Counted from the stretch's first letter, positions 44,441 through 54,794 are shown. The stretch: DNA of 64,000 nucleotides from Bradyrhizobium erythrophlei (GCF_900129505.1 NZ_LT670818.1:868001-932000), one strand, 5' to 3'. Notes: generated from the letters alone by a model not told the origin. Numbers and translations: made by a program.

Positions 44441-45970
44441 ATGAATATTTCCGCAACGCCAAAAGCAATCGACGTCGAAATCCACGGCAATTTCGTCGAC
44501 GGCCGCGAGATCGAGGCCGGCGGCGGCGACATGCTCGACGTCCGCAATCCCGCCACCGGCGACGTGATCGCGCGGATTCCGAATTCGACCGCCGACGACA
44601 TCGACCGCGCGATGAAGAGCGCGCGCTCGGCCTTCGATGGCAAGGCCTGGGGCGGCATGGACATCCGCGCCCGCGCGCGGCTGGTCAATCGGCTGGCGGA
44701 TGCGTTCGAGGCCAATCTGGAATCGCTCTACAGATTGGAGACGCTCAACAACGGCCGGCCGCTCAACGAGACCCGCGCGCAGCTGTCGCGGCTGCCGGAC
44801 TTCTTCCGGTATTTTGCCGGGCTCGCGTTGTCGCGCCGCGATTCCGTGATCCCCGTCGAAGGTTCCTACCTGAACTACACTTTGCGCACGCCGATCGGCA
44901 TCGTCGCTAACTGCACACCGTTCAATCACCCGCTGATGATCATGTGCAAATCGCTGGCCGCGGTGCTCGCGAGCGGCTGCGTCACCGTCGTAAAACCATC
45001 GGAATATACGCCGCTGACGACGCTGCGGCTGGCGCAGATCTTCACCGAGGCGGGACTGCCGCCGGGCGTATTCAATGTCGTGCTCGGCCTCGGCGCCAGC
45101 GCGGGGCGGATGCTCGCCGAACACCCCGATATCAACAAGCTGGTGCTGACCGGCGGCACCGAGGCCGGCCGTATCGCGGGCGCCGCCGCCGCAAAAGTGT
45201 TCGCGCACCAGACCATGGAGCTCGGCGGCAAGACGCCGGTGATGGTGTTCGACGATTTCGATGTCGACCAGGCCGTCAACTATGCGGCGTTCGGCGCCTT
45301 CATCGGCGCGGGACAGACTTGCGTCTGCGCCTCGCGGCACATCGTGCAGGCTTCGATCTATGACGAGTTCGTCGAGAAGCTGAAGGCGAAGACGCAAAGC
45401 ATCCGCATCGGCGATCCCTTCGATCCCTCAACCCAGCTCGGCCCCGTGATCTCGGCGCGGCAGCGCGACCGCGTGCTGTCCTATTGCCAGTTCGGTCGCG
45501 ACGACGGCGCGCGGCTGGTGACCGGCGGCGCCGCCGCCAAAGTCGCCGGCCATGAGAACGGCTATTTCGTGCAGCCGACGGTGTTCGCGGACGTGAAGTC
45601 CGACATGCGCATCTTCCAGGAAGAAGTGTTCGGCCCCTTCACCTCGGTGACGCCGTTCAAGGACGAGGCCGACGCGCTGCGGCTCGCCAATGACTCGCCG
45701 TTCGGGCTCGCGGCAGCGATCCGCACCCGCGACGTCGGTCGCGCGCATCGCGTTGCATCAAGCGTCAAGGCCGGCATCGTCTGGATCAACGACCATCACC
45801 GGCTTGACCCGGCCTCGCCCTGGGGCGGCGTCGAGGATTCCGGGGTGGGGCGCGAATTCGGCACTGAAAGTTTCAACGACCATTTCAATACCAAGAGCGT
45901 GATGGTCGCCACCCACGATCAGCCGTTCGACTGGTACCGCGACACGGCGACCCAGCGACGCCTGAACTAG
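44441..45970 (+). CDS. NAD(P)-dependent aldehyde dehydrogenase
   Basis: A 509-residue enzyme oxidising an aldehyde to a carboxylate. Catalytic C294 is in GQTCVCASR, the general base E260 in MELGGK, and the oxyanion-type Asn in the NCTPFNHP region near 160. AAGGAGAGA sits just before the ATG. Lying between a GntR regulator and an MFS transporter, it is part of a small-molecule degradation group. Substrate not predictable. Confidence 0.92.
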   Translation: MNISATPKAIDVEIHGNFVDGREIEAGGGDMLDVRNPATGDVIARIPNSTADDIDRAMKSARSAFDGKAWGGMDIRARARLVNRLADAFEANLESLYRLETLNNGRPLNETRAQLSRLPDFFRYFAGLALSRRDSVIPVEGSYLNYTLRTPIGIVANCTPFNHPLMIMCKSLAAVLASGCVTVVKPSEYTPLTTLRLAQIFTEAGLPPGVFNVVLGLGASAGRMLAEHPDINKLVLTGGTEAGRIAGAAAAKVFAHQTMELGGKTPVMVFDDFDVDQAVNYAAFGAFIGAGQTCVCASRHIVQASIYDEFVEKLKAKTQSIRIGDPFDPSTQLGPVISARQRDRVLSYCQFGRDDGARLVTGGAAAKVAGHENGYFVQPTVFADVKSDMRIFQEEVFGPFTSVTPFKDEADALRLANDSPFGLAAAIRTRDVGRAHRVASSVKAGIVWINDHHRLDPASPWGGVEDSGVGREFGTESFNDHFNTKSVMVATHDQPFDWYRDTATQRRLN

Positions 45971-46054
45971 CCAAAACGAGACGCGGCTGCCTCAGATTCA
46001 AACAAGACCGGCAGCCGCGGCAAGAAACAGAAACTCAAAAGGGGGGAACCTTAT

Positions 46055-47401
46055 ATGTCTATCGCAGTAAACGCCGGTGCGCGTCTCGACCGGCTGCCGA
46101 TCTCGTCGTTTCACTACCGGATCTTCTGGCTGGTCGGGGCCGGTATGTTTTTCGACGGCTACGATCTCTATGTCGCCGGCGGCGTGCTGGCGTCCGCGGT
46201 CCAGAGCAAATTCTCGACCATTCCGCAAAACCTGCAGTTCATTTCGCTGACCTTTGTCGGCATGACATTGGGCGCGCTGATCACCGGCTTTGTCGGCGAC
46301 AAACTGGGGCGGCGCTTCACCTACCAGATCAATCTTTTGATCTTTGGGCTGGCGTCGCTGGCGGCGGCCTTCGCGCAGGACATCAATCAGCTGATCGCCT
46401 GCCGCTTCGTCCAGGGGCTCGGCCTCGGCGCCGAAATCGTCGTCGGCTATTCGACGCTGACGGAATTCGTTCCGCCGAAGACGCGCGGGCGCTGGCTGTC
46501 GATGATGGTATTCATCGTGGTGGCCGGCTTCCCGGTGACGGCGCTGCTCGGCTATCTCATCATCCCGGCGTTCGGATGGCGGCCGATGTTCGTCCTTGCC
46601 GGCGTCGGCTCGCTGATCGTCTGGTATCTGCGCAAGAATCTTCCGGAATCGCCGCGCTGGCTCGAATCGCAGGGCCGCGACCAGGAAGCCGAAGTCCTGA
46701 TGCAGGCGATCGAAAAGGAATCCGCCGGCGGCAAGCCGCTGCCACCGGTGGCAGTGCCGGCGCCCGTGCCGCTTGTCAGTGCGTCCGACATGCTGAAGCC
46801 GCCGCTCCTCCAACGCATGATCGTCGGCTCCTGGGTGCTGATCACGATCAATACATTGATCTTCGGCTTCGTGCTGTTCCTGCCGCAATTCTTCCTGCGC
46901 CAGGGGCTGACCATCACCAATTCGCTGGCCTATACGCTGGTGCTGTCGATCGCCTCGCTGTTCGGCTGCGCGCTCGGCGCCTATGTGTCCGACGCGTTCG
47001 GGCGACGCTGGAGCATCATCGGCGCCTCGATCGTCACCATCGTCGCCGGCTACATCTATGCCCGCTTCGACGCGGCGTCGGATCCGGCGATCGTGCTCTC
47101 TGTCGGATTCGTGCTGATCGTCGCGATCTATGTGCAGACCGCGATCCTGTTCGGCGTCTATACGCCGGAACTGTTCCCGACCGAGATCCGGCTGCGCGCC
47201 AACGGCATCTGCAACACGCTCGGCCGCGGCGCCACCGTGGTCTCACCGTTCATCGTCGGCGCCCTGATGGCCTCCTACAAGTTGCCGGGCGTGCTCTGGC
47301 TGATGATCGGCCTGGTGCTGGTCCAGATCGTGGTGGTATGGGCCTGGGGCGTCGAGCCGCGCAACCGCGGGCTGGAGGAGGTTGCCGTCGCCAAAGCGTG
47401 A
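46055..47401 (+). CDS. MFS transporter (metabolite:H+ symporter type)
   Basis: A 448-residue inner-membrane permease with twelve helices. The first helix pattern GMFFDGYDLYVAGG and the loop GDKLGRR resemble aromatic-acid and dicarboxylate proton symporters. A long cytoplasmic loop lies between helices 6 and 7. It starts 84 bp after the aldehyde dehydrogenase with the site AAAAGGGGGGAA, so it is probably in the same operon and imports that pathway's substrate. Confidence 0.9.
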   Translation: MSIAVNAGARLDRLPISSFHYRIFWLVGAGMFFDGYDLYVAGGVLASAVQSKFSTIPQNLQFISLTFVGMTLGALITGFVGDKLGRRFTYQINLLIFGLASLAAAFAQDINQLIACRFVQGLGLGAEIVVGYSTLTEFVPPKTRGRWLSMMVFIVVAGFPVTALLGYLIIPAFGWRPMFVLAGVGSLIVWYLRKNLPESPRWLESQGRDQEAEVLMQAIEKESAGGKPLPPVAVPAPVPLVSASDMLKPPLLQRMIVGSWVLITINTLIFGFVLFLPQFFLRQGLTITNSLAYTLVLSIASLFGCALGAYVSDAFGRRWSIIGASIVTIVAGYIYARFDAASDPAIVLSVGFVLIVAIYVQTAILFGVYTPELFPTEIRLRANGICNTLGRGATVVSPFIVGALMASYKLPGVLWLMIGLVLVQIVVVWAWGVEPRNRGLEEVAVAKA

Positions 47402-47419
47402 TGGCGCCGCGCTAGTCCT

Positions 47420-47520
47420 GATGGGCGGAGCTTGGTGGGCAAACGCGCATCTGCGCCGTGCCCACCGCAATCATACCGGCTTTATGGTGGTGGGCACGCT
47501 TCGCTTTGCCCATCCTACGA
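47420..47520. repeat. Intergenic repeat with GGTGGGCA/TGCCCACC hairpin
   Basis: GGTGGGCA and TGCCCACC form inverted arms, then a second near-copy, GGTGGGCACGCTTCGCTTTG, follows. This type of element lies between convergent genes here and resembles dispersed repeats of this bacterial group. Confidence 0.5.
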
Positions 47521-47532
47521 CGCTACTTCCTC

Positions 47533-47617
47533 CGTCATTGCGAGGAGCGAAGCGACGGAGCAATCCAGCTTTCCGTAGCGCTGCGCTATGGATTGCTTCG
47601 CTTCGCTCGCAATGACG
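47533..47617. repeat. Dispersed palindromic repeat, copy 2
   Basis: It begins CGTCATTGCGAG and ends CTCGCAATGACG, an exact inverted pair, with GCAATCCA and TGGATTGC inside. Same family as 919-1035 and 54795-54878. Confidence 0.85.
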
Positions 47618-47648
47618 AATTCAGACGGCTCGGTTCGCGTCTAAAGGC

Positions 47649-48299
47649 TCACGCGTTCTTCAGCGCGACCCGGAATTCGGCTTCGGTCTTCGACTTCACC
47701 TCGTCGAGCGTGACGCCGTCGGCGAGTTCGATCAGCGCCATGCCGTCCTTGCCGTGCTTGTCGATGGTGAAGACCGCGAGATCCGTCACCACCATGTCGA
47801 CCACCCGCTCGCCGGTCAGCGGCAGGTTGCACTGCTTCAAGAGCTTGGCGCCGTCCTTGGCGGAATGTTCCATCACCACCACGACGCGCTTGACGCCGGC
47901 GACGAGGTCCATCGCGCCGCCCATGCCCTTGACCATCTTGCCGGGGATCATCCAGTTGGCGAGGTCGCCGTTCTGCGCCACCTGCATCGCGCCGAGGATC
48001 GAGAGATCGATATGCCCGCCGCGCACCATGCCGAAGGAATCGGCTGACGAAAAATAGCTGGTCGACGCCAGCTCGGTGACGGTCTGCTTGCCAGCGTTGA
48101 TCAGGTCCGCGTCTTCCTCGCCCTCATAGGGGAACGGCCCCATGCCGAGCATGCCGTTCTCGCTTTGCAGCACCACGTCGACGCCGTCGGGGATGAAGTT
48201 GGAGACCAGCGTCGGGATGCCGATGCCGAGATTGACGTAATAGCCGTCGCGCAATTCCTTGGCGGCGCGCGCCGCCATTTGGTCGCGGGTCCAGGCCAT
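47649..48299 (-). CDS. scoB: 3-oxoacid CoA-transferase subunit B
   Basis: A 216-residue beta subunit of family I CoA-transferase. The catalytic glutamate is E47 in [18 protein letters not shown] (26-31) and the C-terminal [10 protein letters not shown] are family hallmarks. With subunit A it transfers CoA between succinyl-CoA and a 3-oxoacid such as acetoacetate; 3-oxoadipate is the alternative. The start overlaps the subunit A stop by one base (TGATG), so translation is coupled. Confidence 0.9.
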   Translation of the reverse strand: MAWTRDQMAARAAKELRDGYYVNLGIGIPTLVSNFIPDGVDVVLQSENGMLGMGPFPYEGEEDADLINAGKQTVTELASTSYFSSADSFGMVRGGHIDLSILGAMQVAQNGDLANWMIPGKMVKGMGGAMDLVAGVKRVVVVMEHSAKDGAKLLKQCNLPLTGERVVDMVVTDLAVFTIDKHGKDGMALIELADGVTLDEVKSKTEAEFRVALKNA

Positions 48300-49027
48300 C
48301 AGATTTCCTCCCCGGCGGCGGCGGCCGCCTCGCGTTTGCGCGTGGTGCGCTGCTCGATGCGTTTGTTGCCGGTTCCGACCTGGACGATGCGCTTGACGAA
48401 AATACCGGGCGTATGGATGTGGTCGGGATCGATCTCGCCGGCAGGCAAGAGGTGCTCGACCTCGGCCACGGTGACTTTGGCGGCCGTCGCCATCATCGGA
48501 TTGAAATTGCGCGCGGTCTTGCGGTAGACGAGGTTGCCCGCAGTATCGCCCTTCCAGGCGTGGACGATGGCGAGGTCGCCGAACAGGCCGCGCTCCATCA
48601 GATATTTCTCGCCGTCGAATTCCTTCACTTCCTTGCCCTCGGCGATCAGGGTGCCGACGCCGGTCTTGGTGTAGAACGCCGGGATCCCGGCGCCGCCGGC
48701 CCGGATGCGCTCGGCCAAAGTGCCCTGCGGGGCGAATTCGAGTTCCAGTTCGCCGGCGAGGAATTGCTGGGCGAACAGCTTGTTCTCGCCGACATAGGAC
48801 GAGATCATCTTGCGGATCTGCCGCGTCTCCAGCAGCCGGCTCAGCCCGATGCCGTCGACGCCGGCATTGTTGGAGACCACGGTGAGGTTCTTGACCCCGG
48901 AATCGCGGATCGCATCCGACAGGGCCTCGGCGATGCCGCAGAGACCAAAACCGCCGGACATGATCATCATGCCGTCTTTTAAGAGCCCTTCGAGTGCCGA
49001 TTTGGCGTCCGGATAGACCTTGTTCAT
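48299..49027 (-). CDS. scoA: 3-oxoacid CoA-transferase subunit A
   Basis: A 242-residue alpha subunit. [16 protein letters not shown] (25-40), VSNNAGVDG and TGVGT/EGKE regions match family I CoA-transferases. It is the first gene of the two-gene operon. A 390-bp gap separates it from the divergent asmA gene. The exact acid specificity cannot be read from the sequence. Confidence 0.9.
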   Translation of the reverse strand: MNKVYPDAKSALEGLLKDGMMIMSGGFGLCGIAEALSDAIRDSGVKNLTVVSNNAGVDGIGLSRLLETRQIRKMISSYVGENKLFAQQFLAGELELEFAPQGTLAERIRAGGAGIPAFYTKTGVGTLIAEGKEVKEFDGEKYLMERGLFGDLAIVHAWKGDTAGNLVYRKTARNFNPMMATAAKVTVAEVEHLLPAGEIDPDHIHTPGIFVKRIVQVGTGNKRIEQRTTRKREAAAAAGEEI

Positions 49028-49417
49028 GAAAATGCGACCTGGATGGAGGATGAGGCGCTGACGGCCTGCATGAATAGGCGATTATTAGGCGAAATGTTTG
49101 CAATGCGTCAATGACGGGACGCCAAGGGGGCGCCAAGGCAGGAGCAGTACATCGCTCCGGCGCCCCCTCAGCCGATTTGCCGCGCAAATCGACCTCTCCC
49201 CGCCGGGGAAAGATGCGCCAGGTTGCGAACAGGTCATCCGGTTGGGGACCACCTCGCCATGACACCGGCGTAGGCGGTTCGGAACACCGGGACGGCGCCG
49301 AAACCGGCCTTGAAAGCGTCAAGAAAACCCATCAAGTTGCCGCAGTTGGCTTGGGGCAGAGCACCCTGCCCGTCCCTTTTTTTCAAAATCGACCCGACGC
49401 CCCAACCTGATCAGGAT
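49028..49417. other. Divergent gap between scoA and asmA
   Basis: It holds a CCTCTCCCCGCCGGGG fragment of the dispersed GGGGAGAGG repeat family near 49193-49208. A start for asmA as far up as 49310 is open but unlikely. No other gene is supported. Confidence 0.4.
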
Positions 49418-51382
49418 ATGTCATTGACCATGGCCCAAGGAATAAAGCGCCTGGGGGCGCCGATTGCGGCGTTGTTCGGCGTGGCGCTGATCGGCCTGGT
49501 CGCGACCTCCTGGTTCATCAACCGGGACGCGCTGCGCGCCTCGGTCGAGGCGCAGATCCGCGCCGTGACCGGCCTTGATCTCGTCATCAACGGCACTATC
49601 GACGTCTCGGTGTTTCCCGCCAGCTACGTCTCCTTTCATGACGTCGGCTTGAGGGGAAGTGCTGCCGCCGATCCCGCGCTCTCGGTTGACGTCCTGACCG
49701 CCAATCTGCGGCTGCTGCCGCTGCTGCTGCAGCGGTTCGAGATCGCCGACGTCATGATGCTGCGCCCGCATATCCGCGTGGTCCGCACCCCCGACGGCGA
49801 GAGCAACTGGACGCCCTTCATCGACACCATCGCCCGCACCATGAAGCCCGGCGCCGACAACCCGGTGTCGTTCTCGGAAATCCGGATCCAGGACGGCGTG
49901 CTCAGCTATACCGATGCCGGCAATCATGTGTCCGAAAAACTCGGCGATATCGACCTGTCGCTGGCCTGGCCGTCGATCTCGCGCTCGTTCGCCGCGACCG
50001 GGCAATTCGACTGGCGCGGCGAGCGCGTCGACGGCGCGATCTCGGCCAGCGACTTCCTCGCGGCCTTGTCGGGCGACCGCTCCGGCCTGAAGGCGCGGCT
50101 GTCCAGCGCGCCCCTGAAGGTGGCATTCGACGGCACCGTCGCCGACCGCACCAGCATGATGATGGAAGGCATCCTCACCATCGACAGCCCATCGCTGCGC
50201 GGCGCGCTGCAATGGATCGGCGGCGCGCCGCCCGGCACCAACGGCTTCGGCCGCTTCGCGTTGAAGGCGCGCGCCAACATGGTGGGGCCATCGCTGGCGC
50301 TCACCAATGTCAATGTCGAGCTCGACGGCAATGTCGCCGAAGGCGTCATGACCTATGCCAATAACGGCCGCCAGACCCTGCAGGCGACGCTCGCCGCCGG
50401 CAATCTCGACTTCACGCCTTACATCTCCACCTTCCGCCTGCTCGCCAGCGGCGCGCGCGACTGGAACCGGCAGGCGTTCGACCTCAACGCGCTGTCCTCT
50501 ACCGACCTCGACATGCGCCTGTCGGCGGCCCGGGTGACGATCGGCGCCTCGAAACTCGGCCGCACCGCCTTCGGCGCGAATTTGCGCGGCGGCGCGCTGG
50601 CGCTTTCGGTCGGCGAGGCGCAGGTCTATGGCGGCGTCGCCCGGGGCTCGTTCGGGATCGCGCGGTCGGACGCGGTCGCCGACGTCAAGGCGCAGTTCCA
50701 GTTCACCGACGTCGATCTGCAGGCCTGCGCTAGCGAATTATTCGGCGTCACCAAGCTGAGTGGCCGCGGCAATCTCAACGTCTCGCTGGTGGCCTCGGGC
50801 TCGAGCCCGTTTGGCTTGGCGTCATCGCTCGACGGCACCGCTTCCCTGACCGGCCATGACGGCGCCATCGCGGGCTTCAATGTCGAGCAACTCTTGAAGC
50901 GGCTGGAGCGGCGGCCGTTGTCCGGCGGCGGCAATTTCCGCTCCGGCTCGACGCCTTACGACACGCTGACGATCGCGGTGAAATTCGCCGACGGCATCGC
51001 CACCGCCAAGGACATCCGCGTCGAGGGCCCCGCCGCGCATCTGACGCTGACCGGCACCGCCTCGGTGCCCACCCGCGAATACGACATGAAGGGCGTTGCC
51101 AGCCTGAACACGACCGGCGGCACCCCCGGCTTCGACCTGCCGTTCGTGGTACAGGGCCCGTGGGACGATCCCCTGATCTTCCCTGATCCGGAAAGCCTGA
51201 TCCGCCGCTCGCCGGCGAGCGCGCCGCTGCTCGACGCGGTCAAGGATCGCAAGACACGGGACGCAGTGCGCTCGGTGCTGGAGCGGATCACCGGCGGCGG
51301 AGCAAAACCGGCGGCGCCGGATACGGCGGTGGCGGCGCCGGCGGATGCGCCAGTGGCGGCCGGGGACGGCAAGACGAACTGA
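49418..51382 (+). CDS. AsmA family protein
   Basis: A 654-residue protein with one N-terminal membrane helix (about 14-34) and a large periplasmic part. The N-terminal AsmA domain (LRASVEAQIRAVTGLDLVI, SVFPASYVSFHDVGL) and the C-terminal AsmA-like region (LDGTASLTGHDGAIAGFNVEQLLK) are clear. The family belongs to the TamB/AsmA bridge-like proteins thought to carry phospholipid to the outer membrane. ATG at 49418 is preferred as it places the membrane helix normally. Low-complexity Ala/Pro tail. Confidence 0.88.
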   Translation: MSLTMAQGIKRLGAPIAALFGVALIGLVATSWFINRDALRASVEAQIRAVTGLDLVINGTIDVSVFPASYVSFHDVGLRGSAAADPALSVDVLTANLRLLPLLLQRFEIADVMMLRPHIRVVRTPDGESNWTPFIDTIARTMKPGADNPVSFSEIRIQDGVLSYTDAGNHVSEKLGDIDLSLAWPSISRSFAATGQFDWRGERVDGAISASDFLAALSGDRSGLKARLSSAPLKVAFDGTVADRTSMMMEGILTIDSPSLRGALQWIGGAPPGTNGFGRFALKARANMVGPSLALTNVNVELDGNVAEGVMTYANNGRQTLQATLAAGNLDFTPYISTFRLLASGARDWNRQAFDLNALSSTDLDMRLSAARVTIGASKLGRTAFGANLRGGALALSVGEAQVYGGVARGSFGIARSDAVADVKAQFQFTDVDLQACASELFGVTKLSGRGNLNVSLVASGSSPFGLASSLDGTASLTGHDGAIAGFNVEQLLKRLERRPLSGGGNFRSGSTPYDTLTIAVKFADGIATAKDIRVEGPAAHLTLTGTASVPTREYDMKGVASLNTTGGTPGFDLPFVVQGPWDDPLIFPDPESLIRRSPASAPLLDAVKDRKTRDAVRSVLERITGGGAKPAAPDTAVAAPADAPVAAGDGKTN

Positions 51383-51442
51383 GGCTTGGTTGAAAGCGCC
51401 GGATCGCTCCGCGCGATCCGGCTTCATGTTTGGGAGTACAGG

Positions 51443-51877
51443 ATGATCACATCGTTTGGAATCGCCCGCGCGCTCGTTGTCGCGTTCGCCGTCGCCGCCT
51501 TGACCCCGGCCTCGGCGCAAACGCCGTCGCCGGACGGGGCCAAGGTCTATTTCATCAACCTGAAGGACGGCGCCGAAGTCGACAGCCCCTTCCTGGTGCA
51601 GTTCGGGCTATCCGGCATGGGCGTAGCTCCTGCCGGCGTGGAAAAACCCAACACCGGCCATCATCATCTCCTGATCGACACCACCATGACGCCGGAGCAG
51701 ATGAAGGAGCCCATCCCCGCCGACGATAACCACAAGCATTTCGGCGGCGGCCAGACCGAAGCCATGGTGACGCTGTCGAAAGGCCAGCACACGCTGCAAC
51801 TGCTGCTCGGCGACTGGACCCACATCCCGCATGTGCCGCCGGTGATGTCGGAGCCGATCACCATCACGGTGCGGTAG
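51443..51877 (+). CDS. Secreted DUF4399-type protein
   Basis: A 144-residue protein with a signal peptide ending near residue 25 (ALTPASAQ). The mature part has KVYFINLKDGAEVDSPF, GHHHLLID, HKHFGGGQTE and LLLGDWTHIPH, the His-rich pattern of DUF4399. It is probably periplasmic; the conserved histidines hint at metal binding, unproven. The ribosome-binding site is GGGAGTACAGG. Confidence 0.82.
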   Translation: MITSFGIARALVVAFAVAALTPASAQTPSPDGAKVYFINLKDGAEVDSPFLVQFGLSGMGVAPAGVEKPNTGHHHLLIDTTMTPEQMKEPIPADDNHKHFGGGQTEAMVTLSKGQHTLQLLLGDWTHIPHVPPVMSEPITITVR

Positions 51878-51920
51878 CGACGGCATCGCGATTGTGTTTC
51901 CGAAAGCAGAAGCCGCTGGC

Positions 51921-52043
51921 CGTCATTGCCAGCGACAAACGCAAAGCGTTTGCGCAACGGAGCGGAAGCGGCGAAGCAATCCATTCTCTCTGCGTCGCAA
52001 GGATAGATTGCTTCCTCTCTACGTCGCAAGGATAGATTGCTTC
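51921..52043. repeat. Diverged palindromic repeat with internal 29-bp duplication
   Basis: It begins CGTCATTGCCAG, a diverged form of the family end. Inside, CGTCGCAAGGATAGATTGC occurs twice, at about 51993 and 52022, a 29-bp tandem duplication. A canonical right end is missing, so it is a broken family member. Confidence 0.6.
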
Positions 52044-52149
52044 GCTTTGCTTCGCTTCGATCCGTTCGTCCCAATTTGGTCTCAAATTCGCCCGCGTCTC
52101 AATCGAGGCTGATTGGATTGGGATGACGTACTGAATTAAGGGGTTTGCC

Positions 52150-52440
52150 ATGGGCATCGGACCGTCGCCGCGCAAGAAGCAAAACCGTCCCGCCGTCGAC
52201 AACGTCGTGTCGCTGCGGCATCCGGATGACGAGTTCTTCGACGTTCTGTCGCCGCTGCTTGAAGAGGCTGCGATCTCCAAAGACGATGAATCGCCGCGTC
52301 AGGAGCGCCACGACGTGGTGTGGCTCTCGAAGGAGAATGCCCGGCTTCGCGCGCTTGCGGTTGGGCTATCGAACCTGCTCGGAAACCTCCCCGTTCGCGC
52401 GTGGGAGGATGCCGCGCGATCTCAGCGCGACAAGGCGTGA
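52150..52440 (+). CDS. Hypothetical small protein
   Basis: A 96-residue soluble protein. The N terminus is basic, the middle acidic (HPDDEFFDVLSPLLEEA), and the C-terminal half is a probable amphipathic or coiled-coil helix (VVWLSKENARLRALAVGLSNLLGNL). No family recognised. Codon use looks normal for the chromosome. Confidence 0.55.
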   Translation: MGIGPSPRKKQNRPAVDNVVSLRHPDDEFFDVLSPLLEEAAISKDDESPRQERHDVVWLSKENARLRALAVGLSNLLGNLPVRAWEDAARSQRDKA

Positions 52441-53351
52441 GCATCTCGACGGCTTACGGCAGCCCGATCGATTTGGCGCGTCCGGCGAAATTAACATATC
52501 CGCCGGCGGCTCACGATCGGACGCGGTCGGCACCCGACGGGCAAATCACTTCGCGTTCTTGAACTTACTCTGTCCAGCCCCTCTCGCAAAAATATTCTGA
52601 TTTTCCGAATACCCAAATCACTCTATAACTCCCCGCGTCCATCGTCACGAACGTTGGGGCGGGATGCGGTGGACGCGGCAGCGTCGGGCGCGCGAAATGT
52701 CGCAGGGCGGGCTTTGCCTGTGAGCGATGACAGGGCGCGCTGACGAACGATGCCAAAGACGCCTTCGCCCGGACTTCGGCGGATGGGTACCACGCCCGTC
52801 GAACGCTTTGGCGCAAGACGGCCGCGGACGGTGAAGTCGTGTGGTCCTGACGCCTCGACGCCGGCGTCAAGTCTCGCGAAGGCAAAGTCGGCCCAACCGG
52901 GCGCGGACATGCCAGGTTTCGCGGGGCGACGGTGACAAGAAAGCCCGATCACCGGGGAGAGTACGAAATAAGCCGTTAAAACCATTGCGCAGGGAAGGCC
53001 GGATTGCCTCCGCTGAACCTGTATGCTCGTGTGCGCATTCTTTCGTGCATCTTGCACACGAGACCGCGGGTGCAGCGCGCACCCGGCTTTCCCTGCGTCC
53101 TCTTCGGGGACGGAGAATTTTTGCATCGGCCCGGACGCTTTGCGCCGCGGGGGCGCGAAGACGCGCTTATTACTTTCGTCGTCCGTGCTTTCGCAGGGAC
53201 GACGGTAGAGCGGGGTCTTGCCACGACGAAGGTAGAGCGTGCTGCCCCCTCCCTACGCAAGACATAGACGCGCCATCTGGATCAGTCCCCCGCAATGCGT
53301 TAGGCTCTCACCCAACCGGTTAACAAAAACCGGCAGATCAGGGAGAATAAT
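52441..53351. other. Long intergenic region rich in dispersed repeats
   Basis: About 900 bp without a supported gene. ORFs on both strands (for example 52623-53126 minus) share the Arg/Pro/Ser-rich look of translated repeats. Hairpins include CGTCGTCC with GGACGACG near 53178-53206. The stretch looks like an interspersed element of this bacterial group that is often misannotated as coding. A promoter for the sugar transporter should lie near its right end. Confidence 0.45.
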
Positions 53352-54740
53352 GTGAAACCCAAGGGAACACGCGCGCTCGCATTGGCAGTCTCGGCCGCCA
53401 TCGGCCTGCTCTGCGCGGCGGCGCCGGCACTCGCGCAGGACAAGAAGATCACGGTCTGGTGGGTGAAGGGCTTCTACAAGTCCGAAGACGATGCGCTGCT
53501 GGAGGCGATCAAGAAGTTCGAGGCCAAGACCGGCATCAAGGTCGAGCTGTCGCAATACGCGGTGCAGGACATGATCCCGAAGACGGTGGCGGCGCTGGAT
53601 TCCGGGACCCCACCGGATGTCGCCTATGGCGACTCCTACGACGTGCAGGCGGCCGGCAAGTGGGCGTTCGAGGGCAAGCTCGAGGATCTCTCCGACATCC
53701 TGGTGCCGATGAAGTCGGCTTTCGCGCCGAACACGCTGGAGACGGCGCTGCTCTATAACGACCAGACCAAGAAGAAGGCCTATTACGGCTTTCCGCTGAA
53801 ACAGCAGACCATGCACGTCAATATCTGGAAGGACATGCTGGAGACCGCCGGCTTCAAGGAAAGCGACATTCCGACCAAATGGGCGGACTACTGGAATTTC
53901 TGGTGCGACAAGGTGCAGCCGGCCTATCGCAAGGCGACCAGTTCGCGCGTCTACGGCGTCGGTCAGCCGATGGGTGTGGAATCCACCGACTCGTTCCAGT
54001 CGTTCTACACCTTCATGGACGCCTGGAACGTCAAGCTGGTCGACGACAACGGCAAGCTCCTGGTCGACGATCCCAAGGTCCGGGAGGAGCTGATAGCGGC
54101 GCTGAAGGATTATACCGATACCTACACCCGGGGCTGCACGCCGCCCTCCTCCACCACGTGGAAGGATCCCGACAACAACGTCGCCTTCCACAACAAGACG
54201 ATCGTGATGACCCACAATTTCACCATTTCGATCGCGGCGAAGTGGTTCGAGGATTCCACCAACCCGGCGCTCACGCCCGAGCAGCGCGCCGCCGGCAAGA
54301 AGGCCTATGAGCAGGATATCATCACCGCGGGCTTCCCCAACAAGCCCGACGGAACGCCGATGAAATACCGCTCCGACGTCAAGACCGGCGTGATCTTCTC
54401 CGCCTCGAAGAACAAGGCGGAGGGCAAGGAGTTCGTCAAATTCCTGCTGCAGGAGGAGAACCTCCAGCCCTACGTCGAAGGCGGCCTCGGCCGCTGGTTC
54501 CCGGTCACGACAGCGGGGCAGCAGAGCCCGTTCTGGCAGTCCGACCGTCATCGCAAGACGGTCTATGCCCAGTTCACCGGCGGCACGATACCGTTCGACT
54601 TCACCAAGAACTACAAGTTCACCATCCTCAACAACGAGAACGTCTGGGCCAAGGCGATGAATCGCGTGGTGAGCGAGAAAGTGCCGGTCGACAAGGCCGT
54701 CGACGAACTGATCGCCCGCATCAAGCAGGTCGCGGGGTAG
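53352..54740 (+). CDS. Sugar ABC transporter substrate-binding protein
   Basis: A 462-residue periplasmic binding protein. The signal peptide covers residues 1-28 (ALAQ cleavage). The mature part starts KKITVWWVKGFYKSEDDALLEAIKKFE (in outline) like carbohydrate-binding family 1 proteins, and KNKAEGKEFVKFLL is a typical C-terminal feature. GTG at 53352 is used with GGGAGAATAAT upstream. It pairs with the two permeases starting at 55059, across a 318-bp repeat-filled gap. Confidence 0.9.
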   Translation: MKPKGTRALALAVSAAIGLLCAAAPALAQDKKITVWWVKGFYKSEDDALLEAIKKFEAKTGIKVELSQYAVQDMIPKTVAALDSGTPPDVAYGDSYDVQAAGKWAFEGKLEDLSDILVPMKSAFAPNTLETALLYNDQTKKKAYYGFPLKQQTMHVNIWKDMLETAGFKESDIPTKWADYWNFWCDKVQPAYRKATSSRVYGVGQPMGVESTDSFQSFYTFMDAWNVKLVDDNGKLLVDDPKVREELIAALKDYTDTYTRGCTPPSSTTWKDPDNNVAFHNKTIVMTHNFTISIAAKWFEDSTNPALTPEQRAAGKKAYEQDIITAGFPNKPDGTPMKYRSDVKTGVIFSASKNKAEGKEFVKFLLQEENLQPYVEGGLGRWFPVTTAGQQSPFWQSDRHRKTVYAQFTGGTIPFDFTKNYKFTILNNENVWAKAMNRVVSEKVPVDKAVDELIARIKQVAG

Positions 54741-54794
54741 GACAAACGATGCTGGCCGCCAACAAAGCAGCCGGTATGATGAAGGCTTTGAAAC

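Noticed and set aside
48300..49322. Upstream extension of the scoB frame giving a 557-codon ORF
   Set aside because: The added part is Arg-rich and overlaps scoA out of frame; the ATG at 48299 gives the exact family length.
51993..52043. Short CRISPR-like array
   Set aside because: Two 19-22-bp units with 7-bp spacing inside a REP-type element; no spacers of normal length and no cas genes.
52623..53126. 167-codon minus-strand ORF in the long intergenic gap
   Set aside because: Arg/Ser/Pro-rich translation typical of dispersed repeats; no start signal and open frames on the other strand too.
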